Positions 17,931 to 26,662 of a DNA stretch of 64,000 nt are shown piece after piece. Made by a program: the position numbers and the translations under genes. Source of the DNA: Pseudomonas sp. ZH-FAD. Lineage in GTDB: Bacteria > Pseudomonadota > Gammaproteobacteria > Pseudomonadales > Pseudomonadaceae. Position 1 is the stretch's first letter. Each line of letters opens with the position of its first letter. The notes under the pieces are model-generated. The model did no database searches. It was not told the DNA's origin and saw only the letters and a program-made list of their open reading frames with translations. The stretch lies in the NCBI RefSeq assembly GCF_002803095.1, contig NZ_PGLR01000024.1, positions 1 through 64,000 of the forward strand, read 5' to 3'.

Positions 17931-19325
17931 ATGAATCGCGATGAAGCCATGCCGCTGCTGGATGACCAGCCACCGACCGATACCTCCTACAGCGTGCGTC
18001 AGTTACTGATCTTCCTGATCCCCTCGTTGCTCGGCGTGCTGCTGTTTCTCACCCCCATCGTTTACGAAGAAAAGGTCACCATCGGCCTCGGCGTCATGGC
18101 TGACGCACTCAAGGCTGCCGTCAGCGATCAGCTGCCTGCCATCGCCACGGGGCTGCTAATCGTCTCGGCAGTCCTGGGCCTGTTTGGCAGCCTGATCAAG
18201 CCACGCTGGCTCACCGAACATCGCGCGTTGAACGACCTGTTCGTGCTGCCGCCGCTGTGGCTCGCCCTGCGCGTGCTCGGCGGGCTGTTCGCGGCCATGA
18301 CCTTCTGGCAATTCGGCCCGGAATGGGTGTGGAACGCCAATACCGGCGGGGTGGTATTGAAAGACCTGGCGCCGGTGTTGATCACCTTCTTCCTGGTCGC
18401 CGGCCTGATCCTGCCACTGCTTACCGACTACGGCCTGATGGAGTTCTGCGGTACCTTGGTGCGCAATGTGTTTCGCAAGATTTTCGGCCTGCCCGGACGC
18501 TCGGCCATCGACGCCATCGCCAGCTGGCTCGGCTCCGGCACCGTCGGCGTGCTGATCACCGCCCAGCAGTACCAGAAGGGCTTCTACAGCGCCCGCGAAG
18601 CAGCAGTGATCGCCACCAACTTCTCCATCGCCTCGATCGCCTTCAGCCTGCTGATCACCAGCTTCATGAAGCTCGACCATCTGTTCGTGCCCTTCTACCT
18701 GACCGTGGTGGTAGCCGGTCTGGCCGCCGCCATCATCACCCCGCGTATTCCGCCGCTGTCGTGGAAGAAGGACGAGTACGTCGCCGGGGTCGGCAAGCAG
18801 ATCAAGGAAGACGTGCCGGCCGGCACCTCGCTGCTGCGCTGGGGCCTGCTGCAGGCGGTCAAGCGTGCCAACGCCAATCCTTCGCCGGGGCAGATGGTCA
18901 AGGTCGGCGTGCACAACGTGGTCGACATCTGGCTGGGCCTGCTGCCGCTGGTCATGGCCATTGGTACGGTATCGTTGGCCATCGCTGAGTTCACCCCGAT
19001 CTTCAACTGGCTGTCCGCCCCCATCGTGCCGCTGCTCGAGCTGCTGCAACTGCCGGAAGCCACCAAGGCAGCGCCAGCGATGCTGGTGGGCTTCGCCGAC
19101 ATGTTCCTGCCCGCGGTGCTGGGCAAGGGCATCGAGAGCGAACTGACCCGCTTCGTGGTGGCCTGCGTGTCGCTGACCCAGCTGATCTACATGTCCGAGG
19201 TAGGCGTGCTGATCATCAAGGCCAAGCTGCCGCTGAACCTGCTGGAGCTGTTCGTCATCTTCATCATCCGCACCCTGATCACCCTGCCGATCATCGCGCT
19301 GATGGCGCATTGGATCGTCGGCTGA
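17931..19325 (+). CDS. YjiH/nucleoside-recognition-domain transporter
   Basis: A 464-residue membrane protein with about ten hydrophobic helices and the Gate/nucleoside-recognition architecture of YjiH-type proteins (GLPGRSAIDAIASWLGSGTV in the middle, VGFADMFLPAVLGKGIES in the second half). The first 20 or so residues are polar. Function is not well defined for this family; here it lies 79 bases after gbuA and 21 bases before the decarboxylase gene, so it is probably an importer or exporter of a guanidino compound or its product. The ATG at 17931 follows CAGGGTGCCC, a passable ribosome-binding site; a longer frame upstream overlaps gbuA and is unlikely. Confidence 0.82.
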   Translation: MNRDEAMPLLDDQPPTDTSYSVRQLLIFLIPSLLGVLLFLTPIVYEEKVTIGLGVMADALKAAVSDQLPAIATGLLIVSAVLGLFGSLIKPRWLTEHRALNDLFVLPPLWLALRVLGGLFAAMTFWQFGPEWVWNANTGGVVLKDLAPVLITFFLVAGLILPLLTDYGLMEFCGTLVRNVFRKIFGLPGRSAIDAIASWLGSGTVGVLITAQQYQKGFYSAREAAVIATNFSIASIAFSLLITSFMKLDHLFVPFYLTVVVAGLAAAIITPRIPPLSWKKDEYVAGVGKQIKEDVPAGTSLLRWGLLQAVKRANANPSPGQMVKVGVHNVVDIWLGLLPLVMAIGTVSLAIAEFTPIFNWLSAPIVPLLELLQLPEATKAAPAMLVGFADMFLPAVLGKGIESELTRFVVACVSLTQLIYMSEVGVLIIKAKLPLNLLELFVIFIIRTLITLPIIALMAHWIVG

Positions 19326-19346
19326 CGTCGACACAAGGACCTGACC

Positions 19347-20948
19347 ATGACCACCTGCGGCGAATTTCTCGTCAAGCAACTGGAAGCCTGGGGCGTCGAC
19401 ACCGTGTTCGGCATCCCCGGCGTGCACACCGTCGAGCTCTATCGCGGCCTGCCCTCGAGCAGCATCCGCCACGTCACCCCGCGTCACGAACAGGGCGCCG
19501 GCTTCATGGCTGACGGTTATGCGCGCGTCTCGGGCAAACCGGGTGTGTGCTTCATCATCACCGGCCCAGGGATGACCAATATCCTCACCGCCATGGGCCA
19601 GGCTTACGCCGACTCGATCCCGATGCTGGTGATTTCCAGCGTCAACGAGCGCGCGCGCCTGGGCCTGGGCAAGGGCTATCTACACGAGCTGCCCAACCAG
19701 CGGGCGATGACCGCCGGCGTCACCGCCTTCAGCCATACCCTGATGAGCGTCGAGGAACTGCCCGCCGTGCTGGCTCGCGCCTTCGCCGTATTCGAGGGCG
19801 AGCGCCCGCGCCCGGTGCATATCGAACTGCCGCTGGACATCATCACCGCAGACGCCACGCATATGGCTGTGGCGCCACGGCCAACGGTGCACCGCCCGGC
19901 GCCCAACCGCACACTGATCCGTGAGGCCGCCGGCCTGCTCAAGCAGGCCAAGCGCCCTCTCCTGCTGCTGGGCGGCGGTTGCGTATCCGCCGAGTCTGAA
20001 GCCCGTGCTCTGGCCGCTGCACTGGATGTGCCGACCGCGCTGACCATCAATGCCAAGGGCCTGCTGCCACCGGGCCATCCGCTGCTGCTGGGCAGCAACC
20101 AATCGCTGCGCCCGGTGCGCGACCTGGCATTGGAGGCCGACGTGGTACTGGCCATCGGCACCGAGCTGGGCGAGACCGACTACGACGTGGTGTTCGACGG
20201 CGACTTCCGCCTGCCCGGCCGACTGATCCGCATCGACATCGACGCTCAGCAACTGCAGCGCAACTTCACCCCGCATCTGGCGATCCAGGGCGATGCCCGC
20301 GTGGCCATGCGCATGCTGCTGGCCGAGTTCGACCCGCGCGAAGCCAACGCAGACAGCCCCGGCGCCCGGCGTACTGCAGCCGTGCAGGCGCGCCTGAACG
20401 AGGACTTCAGCGGCTGGGCGCATTACCGCCAACTGTTCGACTGCATCCTCGATGCCCTGCCCGACGCCCGCTTCGTCGGCGACTCGACGCAGACCGTGTA
20501 CAGCGGCAACCATCTGGTCGAACTGGACGGTGCACGGCGCTGGTTCAACGCCTCCACCGGCTACGGCACCCTCGGCTACGGCCTGCCGGCCGCCATCGGC
20601 GCCAAGCTGGCCGAACCTGCGCGCCCAGTGATCAGCCTGATGGGCGATGGCGGTATTCAGTTCACCATCGCCGAGCTGGCCAGTGCAGTAGAGGCAAGGG
20701 TCGGTATCATCGTATTGCTCTGGAACAACAGCGGTTACGGCGAGATCAAGCGCTATATGCAGCGCCGCGACATCACCCCGATTGCCGTCGACATCTACAC
20801 GCCAGATCTACTGGCTATCGCCCGTGGCTTTGGCTGCGCCGCCGAGCGTGCGCGTGACCATGCGCATCTGACCGAGTTGCTGCGCAGCGCGCCGCATGAT
20901 CGTCCCTTGATCATCGAAGTGCAGGAGGCCGCGCCCTTTCATCCCTGA
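19347..20948 (+). CDS. Thiamine-diphosphate 5-guanidino-2-oxopentanoate decarboxylase-like enzyme
   Basis: A 533-residue ThDP enzyme. The N-terminal Pyr domain holds the catalytic Glu (E48 in RHEQGAGFMADG), a central domain follows (about 190-320), and the C-terminal PP domain carries GDGGIQFTIAELASAVEARV and NNSGYGEIK, the magnesium/diphosphate motif. It resembles the AruI/PA1417 group annotated as 2-ketoarginine decarboxylase, which turns 2-ketoarginine into 4-guanidinobutyraldehyde. Its position 1.5 kb after gbuA supports that; acetolactate synthase-like or benzoylformate decarboxylase-like roles are alternatives. No arginine transaminase (AruH) or aldehyde dehydrogenase gene lies in the window. 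Confidence 0.83.
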   Translation: MTTCGEFLVKQLEAWGVDTVFGIPGVHTVELYRGLPSSSIRHVTPRHEQGAGFMADGYARVSGKPGVCFIITGPGMTNILTAMGQAYADSIPMLVISSVNERARLGLGKGYLHELPNQRAMTAGVTAFSHTLMSVEELPAVLARAFAVFEGERPRPVHIELPLDIITADATHMAVAPRPTVHRPAPNRTLIREAAGLLKQAKRPLLLLGGGCVSAESEARALAAALDVPTALTINAKGLLPPGHPLLLGSNQSLRPVRDLALEADVVLAIGTELGETDYDVVFDGDFRLPGRLIRIDIDAQQLQRNFTPHLAIQGDARVAMRMLLAEFDPREANADSPGARRTAAVQARLNEDFSGWAHYRQLFDCILDALPDARFVGDSTQTVYSGNHLVELDGARRWFNASTGYGTLGYGLPAAIGAKLAEPARPVISLMGDGGIQFTIAELASAVEARVGIIVLLWNNSGYGEIKRYMQRRDITPIAVDIYTPDLLAIARGFGCAAERARDHAHLTELLRSAPHDRPLIIEVQEAAPFHP

Positions 20949-20955
20949 ACCTATT

Positions 20956-21046
20956 GATCGCGGCTGAAGCCGCTCCCACAGGGGCACCTCGATTTCCGTG
21001 GGAGGGGCTTCAGCCGCGACATCCGCGTCCCGGATTGCATCCGGGC
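20956..21046. repeat. REP cluster (type B pair plus type A half)
   Basis: TCGCGGCTGAAGCCGCTCCC (20958-20977) pairs with GGGAGGGGCTTCAGCCGCGA ending at 21019, a stem of about 18 bases. It is followed by CCCGGATTGCATCCGGGC at 21028-21045. It begins just after the decarboxylase stop and precedes the NCS1 permease gene, so it may partly end transcription between them. Confidence 0.75.
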
Positions 21047-21127
21047 GACGGGCATAACCACAAGATTCAGCTGTACCACTGACTGCCACCCACCAATACC
21101 AATAATCAAGCATCGGGGAGTCGTTCC

Positions 21128-22468
21128 ATGTTCAAGAATCTCAGCCAGCACTTCGGCCAGGACGGCCTGGCCCCAACCGACAAGGCGCATCGCAGCCTCG
21201 GTCTCGGTGGCACCATCGCCCTGTGGCTGGGCGCCAACGTGGTGGTCACTACCATCCTCACCGGCATGCTGCTGGTACCGGATCTGAAATTCACCCAGGC
21301 CATGCTCATCGTGCTGATCGGTTCGGGCATCGGCATCCTGCCGCTGGTGCTGGTCGGCCTGATGGGCCAACGCTCGGGCCTGACCACCATGGTGCTGGCG
21401 CGCGGCAGCTACGGCGTGCACGGCGCCAAGCTGCCGTCGCTGGTCAACCTGCTGACCCTGCTGGCCTGGAGCTGGATCCAGGCACTGCTGGCCGGCATGA
21501 GCCTGAACTATGCGGTGGAGCACCTGACCGGCTACTCCAACCTGCCGCTGTTCACCATCCTCTGCGAGACCCTGGTGCTGCTGATCGCCCTGCGCGGTCA
21601 CCTGGGCATCGAGCGGGTCGAACGCTGGGCCGCCATCGGCATGCTCCTGCTGGCCGGCGCGGTGTTCTACGTGATGGGGCAGAAGTTCGAGTTCGCAAGC
21701 CTCTTGGCCATGCCAACCGAGCCGCGCAACGAAATCACCCCCGGCATTGCCTTCGATATCGTCATCGCCACCGCGTTCTCCTGGATTCCGCTGGCCGCCG
21801 ACTACAACCGCAACTGCCGCAGCCAGGGCGTGGCGGGGGTCGGCACCTGGGTCGGCTATGTCGCGGCAACGCTGCTGGCCATGGGCCTGGGCGCCACGGT
21901 GTCGGGCTTCTCGGTATTGACCGGTATGGAGCAGACCTACGACCCGGCGGTACTTCTGGCCGGTTTCGGCTTCGGCCTGCCGGCGGCCATCGTGGTGTTC
22001 CTCTCGGTGATGACCACCAACGTCATGTGCGTGTACAGCGCTTCGCTTTCGTACCTGAACGTCAGCCCGAACACCCGCTTCTGGAAGCCGGCACTGTGCA
22101 TCGGCGTGCTGTCGATCCTCGGCTCGCAGATCCCCGGCATTCTCGACAACTTCCAGAGCTTTTTGCTGGTGATCGGCAGCGTGTTCATCCCCGCCTTTGC
22201 CGTGCTGATCGCCGACTATTTCCTGATCCACAAGGGCGACTACGCGGTGGACGAGCTGCTCAGCGAGGACGGCGGCCGCTATCGCTACCTGAACGGATTC
22301 AACCCGGCCGCCTTCGTCGCCTACGGCCTGGGCGCGGTGCTGGCCTACTACTGGGGCTGGGTCTCGCCGCTGGCCTGGGGCGCCTCGCTGCCGGTATTCC
22401 TGATCACCGCAGCCAGCTACGCCGTGCTGCGCCGCTGGGTGCTGGTGCCACGGGCACAGCTGGCGTAG
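21128..22468 (+). CDS. NCS1-family cytosine/purine-type permease
   Basis: A 446-residue inner-membrane symporter with about 12 helices and NCS1 features: GTIALWLGANVVVTTIL near the start, LARGSYGVHGAKLPS, and a LGSQIPGILDNFQSFLLVIGSVFIPAFAV-type late helix pair (given here in part). NCS1 carriers usually move cytosine, allantoin, hydantoins or thiamine precursors. A related transporter gene lies near gbuA in P. aeruginosa, so uptake of a guanidino compound is possible. The ATG at 21128 follows GGGGAGTCGTTCC, a fair ribosome-binding site. A REP cluster separates it from the decarboxylase gene. Confidence 0.87.
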   Translation: MFKNLSQHFGQDGLAPTDKAHRSLGLGGTIALWLGANVVVTTILTGMLLVPDLKFTQAMLIVLIGSGIGILPLVLVGLMGQRSGLTTMVLARGSYGVHGAKLPSLVNLLTLLAWSWIQALLAGMSLNYAVEHLTGYSNLPLFTILCETLVLLIALRGHLGIERVERWAAIGMLLLAGAVFYVMGQKFEFASLLAMPTEPRNEITPGIAFDIVIATAFSWIPLAADYNRNCRSQGVAGVGTWVGYVAATLLAMGLGATVSGFSVLTGMEQTYDPAVLLAGFGFGLPAAIVVFLSVMTTNVMCVYSASLSYLNVSPNTRFWKPALCIGVLSILGSQIPGILDNFQSFLLVIGSVFIPAFAVLIADYFLIHKGDYAVDELLSEDGGRYRYLNGFNPAAFVAYGLGAVLAYYWGWVSPLAWGASLPVFLITAASYAVLRRWVLVPRAQLA

Positions 22469-22543
22469 CGTGATGACAACCGTGGCGGGTGCAACCCGCC
22501 ACCGAGGCCACCGCAGGGTGCGAACCCGGTTTGAGGAGCGACC

Positions 22544-23275
22544 ATGAAAATCGTCAGCCGTGACCGCTGGTTCGAGGTGGAGCACCGCCACGATGGCATC
22601 TGCCTGATCCACGAGCCTTACGTGCGCCCCTTCTATCGCTGCAACATGTGGCATGTGCAGGGGCGCGAGCATGACGTGCTGATCGACTCGGGTTCCGGGC
22701 TGGTCAGCCTGCGCGAGCAACTGCCGTGGCTGACCGAAAAGCCGCTGCTGGCGGTGGCCAGCCATTGCCACTTCGACCATATCGCCGGGCATCACGAGTT
22801 CGATGAGCGTCTGGTGCATCCGGCCGAGGCCGATATCCTCGCCGCACCGGACGGTGCCAATACCCTGGCCACGGATTTCGTCGGCGACGACATGTTCGAG
22901 GCGCACCCGGATTGCCCACTGTGCTACGCCGAATACCGCGTGCGGGCAGCGCCGGCCACGCGCTTGGTCGAAGATGGCGACGTACTGGATCTGGGCAATC
23001 GGGTATTGCAGGTGCTGCACACGCCCGGACATTCACCAGGCGGCATCAGCCTGTGGGAAGCGCAGACGCACACACTGTTTTCCGGCGACATCCTCTACGA
23101 TGGCCCGCTGATCGAAGACGCCTACCACTCGAATCTGGAAGATTACGCGCGCAGCCTTGCGCGCCTGCGCGAATTGCCCGTACGCACCGTGCACGGCGGG
23201 CATTTCGCGAGTTTCTCGGGAGAGCGGATGCGTGAGCTGATAGACGCCTGGTTCGACGCCCATCGGCTCAACTGA
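22544..23275 (+). CDS. Metallo-beta-lactamase-fold hydrolase
   Basis: A 243-residue MBL-fold protein. The metal motif is H74-x-H76-x-D78-H79 (SHCHFDHIAGHHEF), with further ligands in LHTPGHSPGGISLW, FSGDILYDGP and TVHGGHFASF. It is a stand-alone hydrolase of the glyoxalase II/lactonase type without an oligomerisation or rhodanese domain. Substrate is unknown. It follows the permease by 75 bases with GAGGAGCGACC before its ATG and is probably the last gene of the gbuA-linked cluster. It could open a lactone or lactam arising from the pathway, but nothing in the sequence proves this. Confidence 0.85.
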   Translation: MKIVSRDRWFEVEHRHDGICLIHEPYVRPFYRCNMWHVQGREHDVLIDSGSGLVSLREQLPWLTEKPLLAVASHCHFDHIAGHHEFDERLVHPAEADILAAPDGANTLATDFVGDDMFEAHPDCPLCYAEYRVRAAPATRLVEDGDVLDLGNRVLQVLHTPGHSPGGISLWEAQTHTLFSGDILYDGPLIEDAYHSNLEDYARSLARLRELPVRTVHGGHFASFSGERMRELIDAWFDAHRLN

Positions 23276-23281
23276 CGAGTT

Positions 23282-23410
23282 TCAGCGACGCTGACGCTCG
23301 CGGCGCAGACGTTGCTGCTCGGCTTCACTGATGCGAATCGGCTGAGGTTGCGGGGCGAGGCCAAGGGCCTGCAGCAGGGCTTGCAGTTGTTCTTGCAGCT
23401 TGGCGAGCAT
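23282..23410 (-). CDS. Small conserved-looking protein upstream-coupled to nothing obvious
   Basis: A 42-residue protein (begins MLAKLQEQLQALLQALGLAP, ends in an Arg/Gln-rich tail). The start at 23410 has an almost ideal ribosome-binding site, CAGGAGGT, eight bases upstream, which marks it as translated; a longer frame beginning at 23476 lacks this support. The sequence suggests one amphipathic helix followed by a basic helix. It lies downstream of aceK on the same strand, 88 bases from its stop. I do not recognise a function. Confidence 0.65.
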   Translation of the reverse strand: MLAKLQEQLQALLQALGLAPQPQPIRISEAEQQRLRRERQRR

Positions 23411-23497
23411 GGGTACGACCTCCTGCCAAGTAAAGGGAAGAGCCAGCGGCTCACCTATAAGATTAGGCCGGGCCAAACGGATTTCAACCAGCCCCTG

Positions 23498-25216
23498 TCA
23501 AATAACCGGACTCTTGCGTCGATACGGGAACACGTCGATCACCTTGCCCGCCCTAATCGCCTCCTGCAATTGTTTCCAGTAATCGGCCTCATAGAGATTG
23601 CCATGCAACTGGCTGAACAGCCTGCGCTGCTTGATATCGGCGAACAGGAACGGCGGAAACTCCTCGGGGAACACGTCCATCGGCCCCACCGAATACCAGG
23701 GCTCGGAACTCATCTCGTCCTCGGGGAAACGCGGCGGCGGGATGCGTCGGAAGTTCACTTCGGTGAGAAAGCAGATCTCGTCGTAGTCGTAGAACACCAC
23801 GCGGCCATGGCGAGTCACGCCGAAGTTCTTCAGCAACATGTCGCCAGGGAAGATATTGGCCGCTGCCAGTTGCTTGATGGCAAGGCCGTAGTCATCCAGC
23901 GCCTCGCGCACCTGCGCCTCGTTGGCACTTTCCAGGTAGAGGTTGAGCGGGGTCATGCGCCGCTCGGTCCAGCAGTGGCGCACCAGCACGGTGTCGCCTT
24001 CCACCACCACGGTCGAGGGCGCCACTTCCAGCAGCTCGGCCAGGCACTCGGGCTCGAACTTGGCCTTGGGGAAGCGGAAGTCGGCGAACTCCTGGGTATC
24101 GGCCATGCGCCCTACGCGGTCGACGCTTTTCACCAGGCGATACTTCTCGATCACCGTCTTGCGGTCCACAGTCTTGGCGTGGGCGAAGCGGTCCTTGATG
24201 ATCTTGAACACGGTATTGAAGCCCGGCAGGGTGAACACGCTCATGACCATGCCACGCACCCCCGGCGCCATGATAAAGCGATCATCGGTGCTGGCCAGGT
24301 GGCCGATCAGGGCGCGGTAGAACTCGGACTTGCCGTGCTTGTAGAAGCCGATCGAGGTGTACAGCTCGGCGATGTGCTTGCCCGGCAGGATGCGCTTGAG
24401 AAAGCCGACGAACTCCGCCGGTATGGCCACGTCCACCATGAAATAGCTGCGGGTGAAGGAGAAGATGATCGACACCTCCGCCTCGTCGGTGATCGCCGCA
24501 TCGGCCTGGATGCCCTGCCCTTCGCGGTGCAGCAGCGGGATCGCCAGCGGCCACTGCTCCTCACGGTTGTAGATGCGCCCGACCAGGTAGGCGCCCTTGT
24601 TGCGATACAGCACCGAGGAAAACAGCTCGATGCACAACTCAGGATCCTTGCACACCCAATCCGGCAGGCTGGCGCGCAGTTGCTCCTGCAGACGTTGCAG
24701 GTCGCGCGGCAGATCCTCGTAGGGGGCGTCGAAACGGTAATCGTCGAAGATCGCCTGCAATGCCAGGTGCAGCTCGCCAGCCGGCCGATAGCAACGCGTC
24801 TGGGCGGCGCTGGGCTGGTTGCGTAGCGATGGCCGGGTGGTGTGGATGAACATGCAGCCATCGCTGATCTGGTCATGGCTGAACAGGCTGCAGAAGATCG
24901 AGTTGAACCAGGTTTCCGCCAGCTCATCGTCGAAACGCAGATCGATCAGGGCGATATAGGCGCTCTTGACCAACGGCCACTGCCCGACGTCCAGCAGCGA
25001 AGCATCGAACCCTTGCAGCAAGCGCTCGCGGGTTTCTGCAACCTTATCTTCGTAGAGGTTGATACGCGCCGCCGACGCTTGCTGCGCTTCCTGCCACTGC
25101 GCCTGCTCGAAGCGTACACGGGCACCATCGGTAATCTGGCGAAAATGCTCGCGGTAATCGTCGAAGCCATCGAGGATCAGGCGAGCGATCTCGCCGGCCG
25201 GCCATTGTTGCGCCAT
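23498..25216 (-). CDS. aceK: Isocitrate dehydrogenase kinase/phosphatase
   Basis: A 572-residue bifunctional enzyme that phosphorylates isocitrate dehydrogenase to send carbon into the glyoxylate shunt on acetate, and reverses this. Length and sequence agree with AceK throughout: an N-terminal regulatory domain (about 1-310) and a kinase-like domain with the ATP-loop region around APGVRGMVMSVFTLPGF and FPGDMLLKNFGVTRHGRVVFYDYDEICFL-type catalytic residues (given in part). As in other Pseudomonas it is not linked to aceA/aceB. The start at 25216 gives MAQQWPAGEIARLILDGFDD. Confidence 0.95.
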   Translation of the reverse strand: MAQQWPAGEIARLILDGFDDYREHFRQITDGARVRFEQAQWQEAQQASAARINLYEDKVAETRERLLQGFDASLLDVGQWPLVKSAYIALIDLRFDDELAETWFNSIFCSLFSHDQISDGCMFIHTTRPSLRNQPSAAQTRCYRPAGELHLALQAIFDDYRFDAPYEDLPRDLQRLQEQLRASLPDWVCKDPELCIELFSSVLYRNKGAYLVGRIYNREEQWPLAIPLLHREGQGIQADAAITDEAEVSIIFSFTRSYFMVDVAIPAEFVGFLKRILPGKHIAELYTSIGFYKHGKSEFYRALIGHLASTDDRFIMAPGVRGMVMSVFTLPGFNTVFKIIKDRFAHAKTVDRKTVIEKYRLVKSVDRVGRMADTQEFADFRFPKAKFEPECLAELLEVAPSTVVVEGDTVLVRHCWTERRMTPLNLYLESANEAQVREALDDYGLAIKQLAAANIFPGDMLLKNFGVTRHGRVVFYDYDEICFLTEVNFRRIPPPRFPEDEMSSEPWYSVGPMDVFPEEFPPFLFADIKQRRLFSQLHGNLYEADYWKQLQEAIRAGKVIDVFPYRRKSPVI

Positions 25217-25438
25217 TACGCATGCCTCATCCGCAGTGATCAGCCGAGCTTAGCCGACAACGCCGACCTGGATGCAATCGGGAATCGCCAAAGCCTCCAC
25301 GATTTCACGTCGCGGCTAAAGCCCCTCCCACACCTCCCTGCAGCAGCGCCCTTGCCAAACATTCAAAAGCGCAATGCGGATTGCCAGAACCCCGCCCAGC
25401 GGCAACACTCTCGGCCCCACCCTGCCGGATACTTCGCC

Positions 25439-26329
25439 TTGCGTACCGCCGATCTGCTTCGTCTGCTGCTGCTCGCCGCCATCTGGGGCGCCAGCTTCCT
25501 GTTCATGCGCGTTGCCGCACCGGTGCTGGGCAGCATGCCGACCGCGTTCTTTCGTGCCAGCTTCGGCGCGTTGGGGCTGCTGGCGCTGCTCCTGCTGCTG
25601 CGCAGTGACTGGGACTTTCGCGGCAAACTGCGCATCTGCCTGGGGCTGGGCGTGATCAACGCCGGCCTGCCTTCAGCCATGTATTGCCTGGCGGCGCTGA
25701 TCCTGCCGGCCGGTTATTCGGCGATTTTCAACGCTACCACCCCACTGATGGGCGTGCTGATCGGCGCACTGTTCTTCCATGAGGGCATCACCCCGAGCAA
25801 GGCGGCGGGCGTGTTTCTTGGCCTGCTCGGCGTAGCGGTGCTGACCCGCACCGGCCCGGTTGCCTTCGACCTGCAACTGCTGCTCGGCGCCGGCGCCTGC
25901 CTGGTGGCCACCACCTGCTACGGCTTTGCCGGCTTCCTTACCCGGCGCTGGATCGGCCAACAGGGCGGCCTGGACAATCGCCTGACCGCCTTCGCCAGCC
26001 TGGTCGGAGCCAGCCTGTTCCTGCTGCCGTTGTTCGGCGGCAGCCTGGCGCTGCAACCGCCGCCGAGCTGGGGTGGCATCGAGGTATGGCTGTCGCTGGC
26101 CGGCCTTGGCCTGGTCTGCACGGCGTTCGCCTACGTGCTGTATTTCCGTTTGCTAGCCGATATCGGACCGATCAAGGCCAGCACCACCACCTTTCTGATC
26201 CCGCCATTCGGCGTCCTCTGGGGCGCCCTGCTGCTGGGCGAACCGCTCAGTTGGGACTATCTGCCAGGCGGCGTACTGATCGCATTGGCCCTGTGGCTGG
26301 TGGTGCGGCCGAACGTGACCAAAACGTAG
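25439..26329 (+). CDS. EamA/DMT-family transporter
   Basis: A 296-residue drug/metabolite transporter with ten hydrophobic helices in two EamA repeats. It begins LLLLAAIWGASFLFMRVA and has the second-repeat phrase AFAYVLYFRLLADIGPIKAS. Substrate unknown. The probable start is TTG at 25439, as no ATG lies near the conserved N-terminus in this frame and the frame upstream overlaps aceK on the other strand; the ribosome-binding site is weak. The stop codon TAG is formed by the first bases of a REP unit at 26326. Confidence 0.82.
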   Translation: MRTADLLRLLLLAAIWGASFLFMRVAAPVLGSMPTAFFRASFGALGLLALLLLLRSDWDFRGKLRICLGLGVINAGLPSAMYCLAALILPAGYSAIFNATTPLMGVLIGALFFHEGITPSKAAGVFLGLLGVAVLTRTGPVAFDLQLLLGAGACLVATTCYGFAGFLTRRWIGQQGGLDNRLTAFASLVGASLFLLPLFGGSLALQPPPSWGGIEVWLSLAGLGLVCTAFAYVLYFRLLADIGPIKASTTTFLIPPFGVLWGALLLGEPLSWDYLPGGVLIALALWLVVRPNVTKT

Positions 26330-26662
26330 CCCGGATGAAATCCGGGAGACCGGTGGTGAAAGTCCCGGATTGCATCCGGGCTACAGACTGGTAGTCAGGC
26401 CAGGCGTGGCGAAAGCCTAGGGGGCTTGCGGGACCACGAACCTGTAGGAGCGGCGCCCCGCCGCGAATCTGGGCAGCGCGAAATTGAGAAGCTTCGCCCC
26501 GGGGCGGGGCTCCTACGAAAGTAGCCATTTAGAAAGTAGCCCGGATGAAATCCGGGGCGCAGGCGGCGTGACTCCCCGGATTGCATCCGGGCTACGGACT
26601 GGCGGTCAGGCCAAGCGTAGATGGATCGCGCTTCATTGATCCACCCTACGCCTGCAGCTGCT
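26326..26662. repeat. REP cluster: three palindromes between EamA and cysK genes
   Basis: Three units occupy this 333-base gap: a type A pair at 26326-26385 (GTAGCCCGGATGAAATCCGG ... CCCGGATTGCATCCGGGCTA), a type B pair at 26442-26517 (GTAGGAGCGGCGCCCC ... GGGGCGGGGCTCCTAC) and another type A pair at 26536-26595. No other feature is visible. Both flanking genes end here, so the cluster lies at converging 3' ends. Confidence 0.75.

Noticed and set aside
20951..23032. 693-codon minus-strand frame opposite the NCS1 permease and MBL genes
   Set aside because: Two well-supported plus-strand genes occupy the region; the antisense product is low-complexity.
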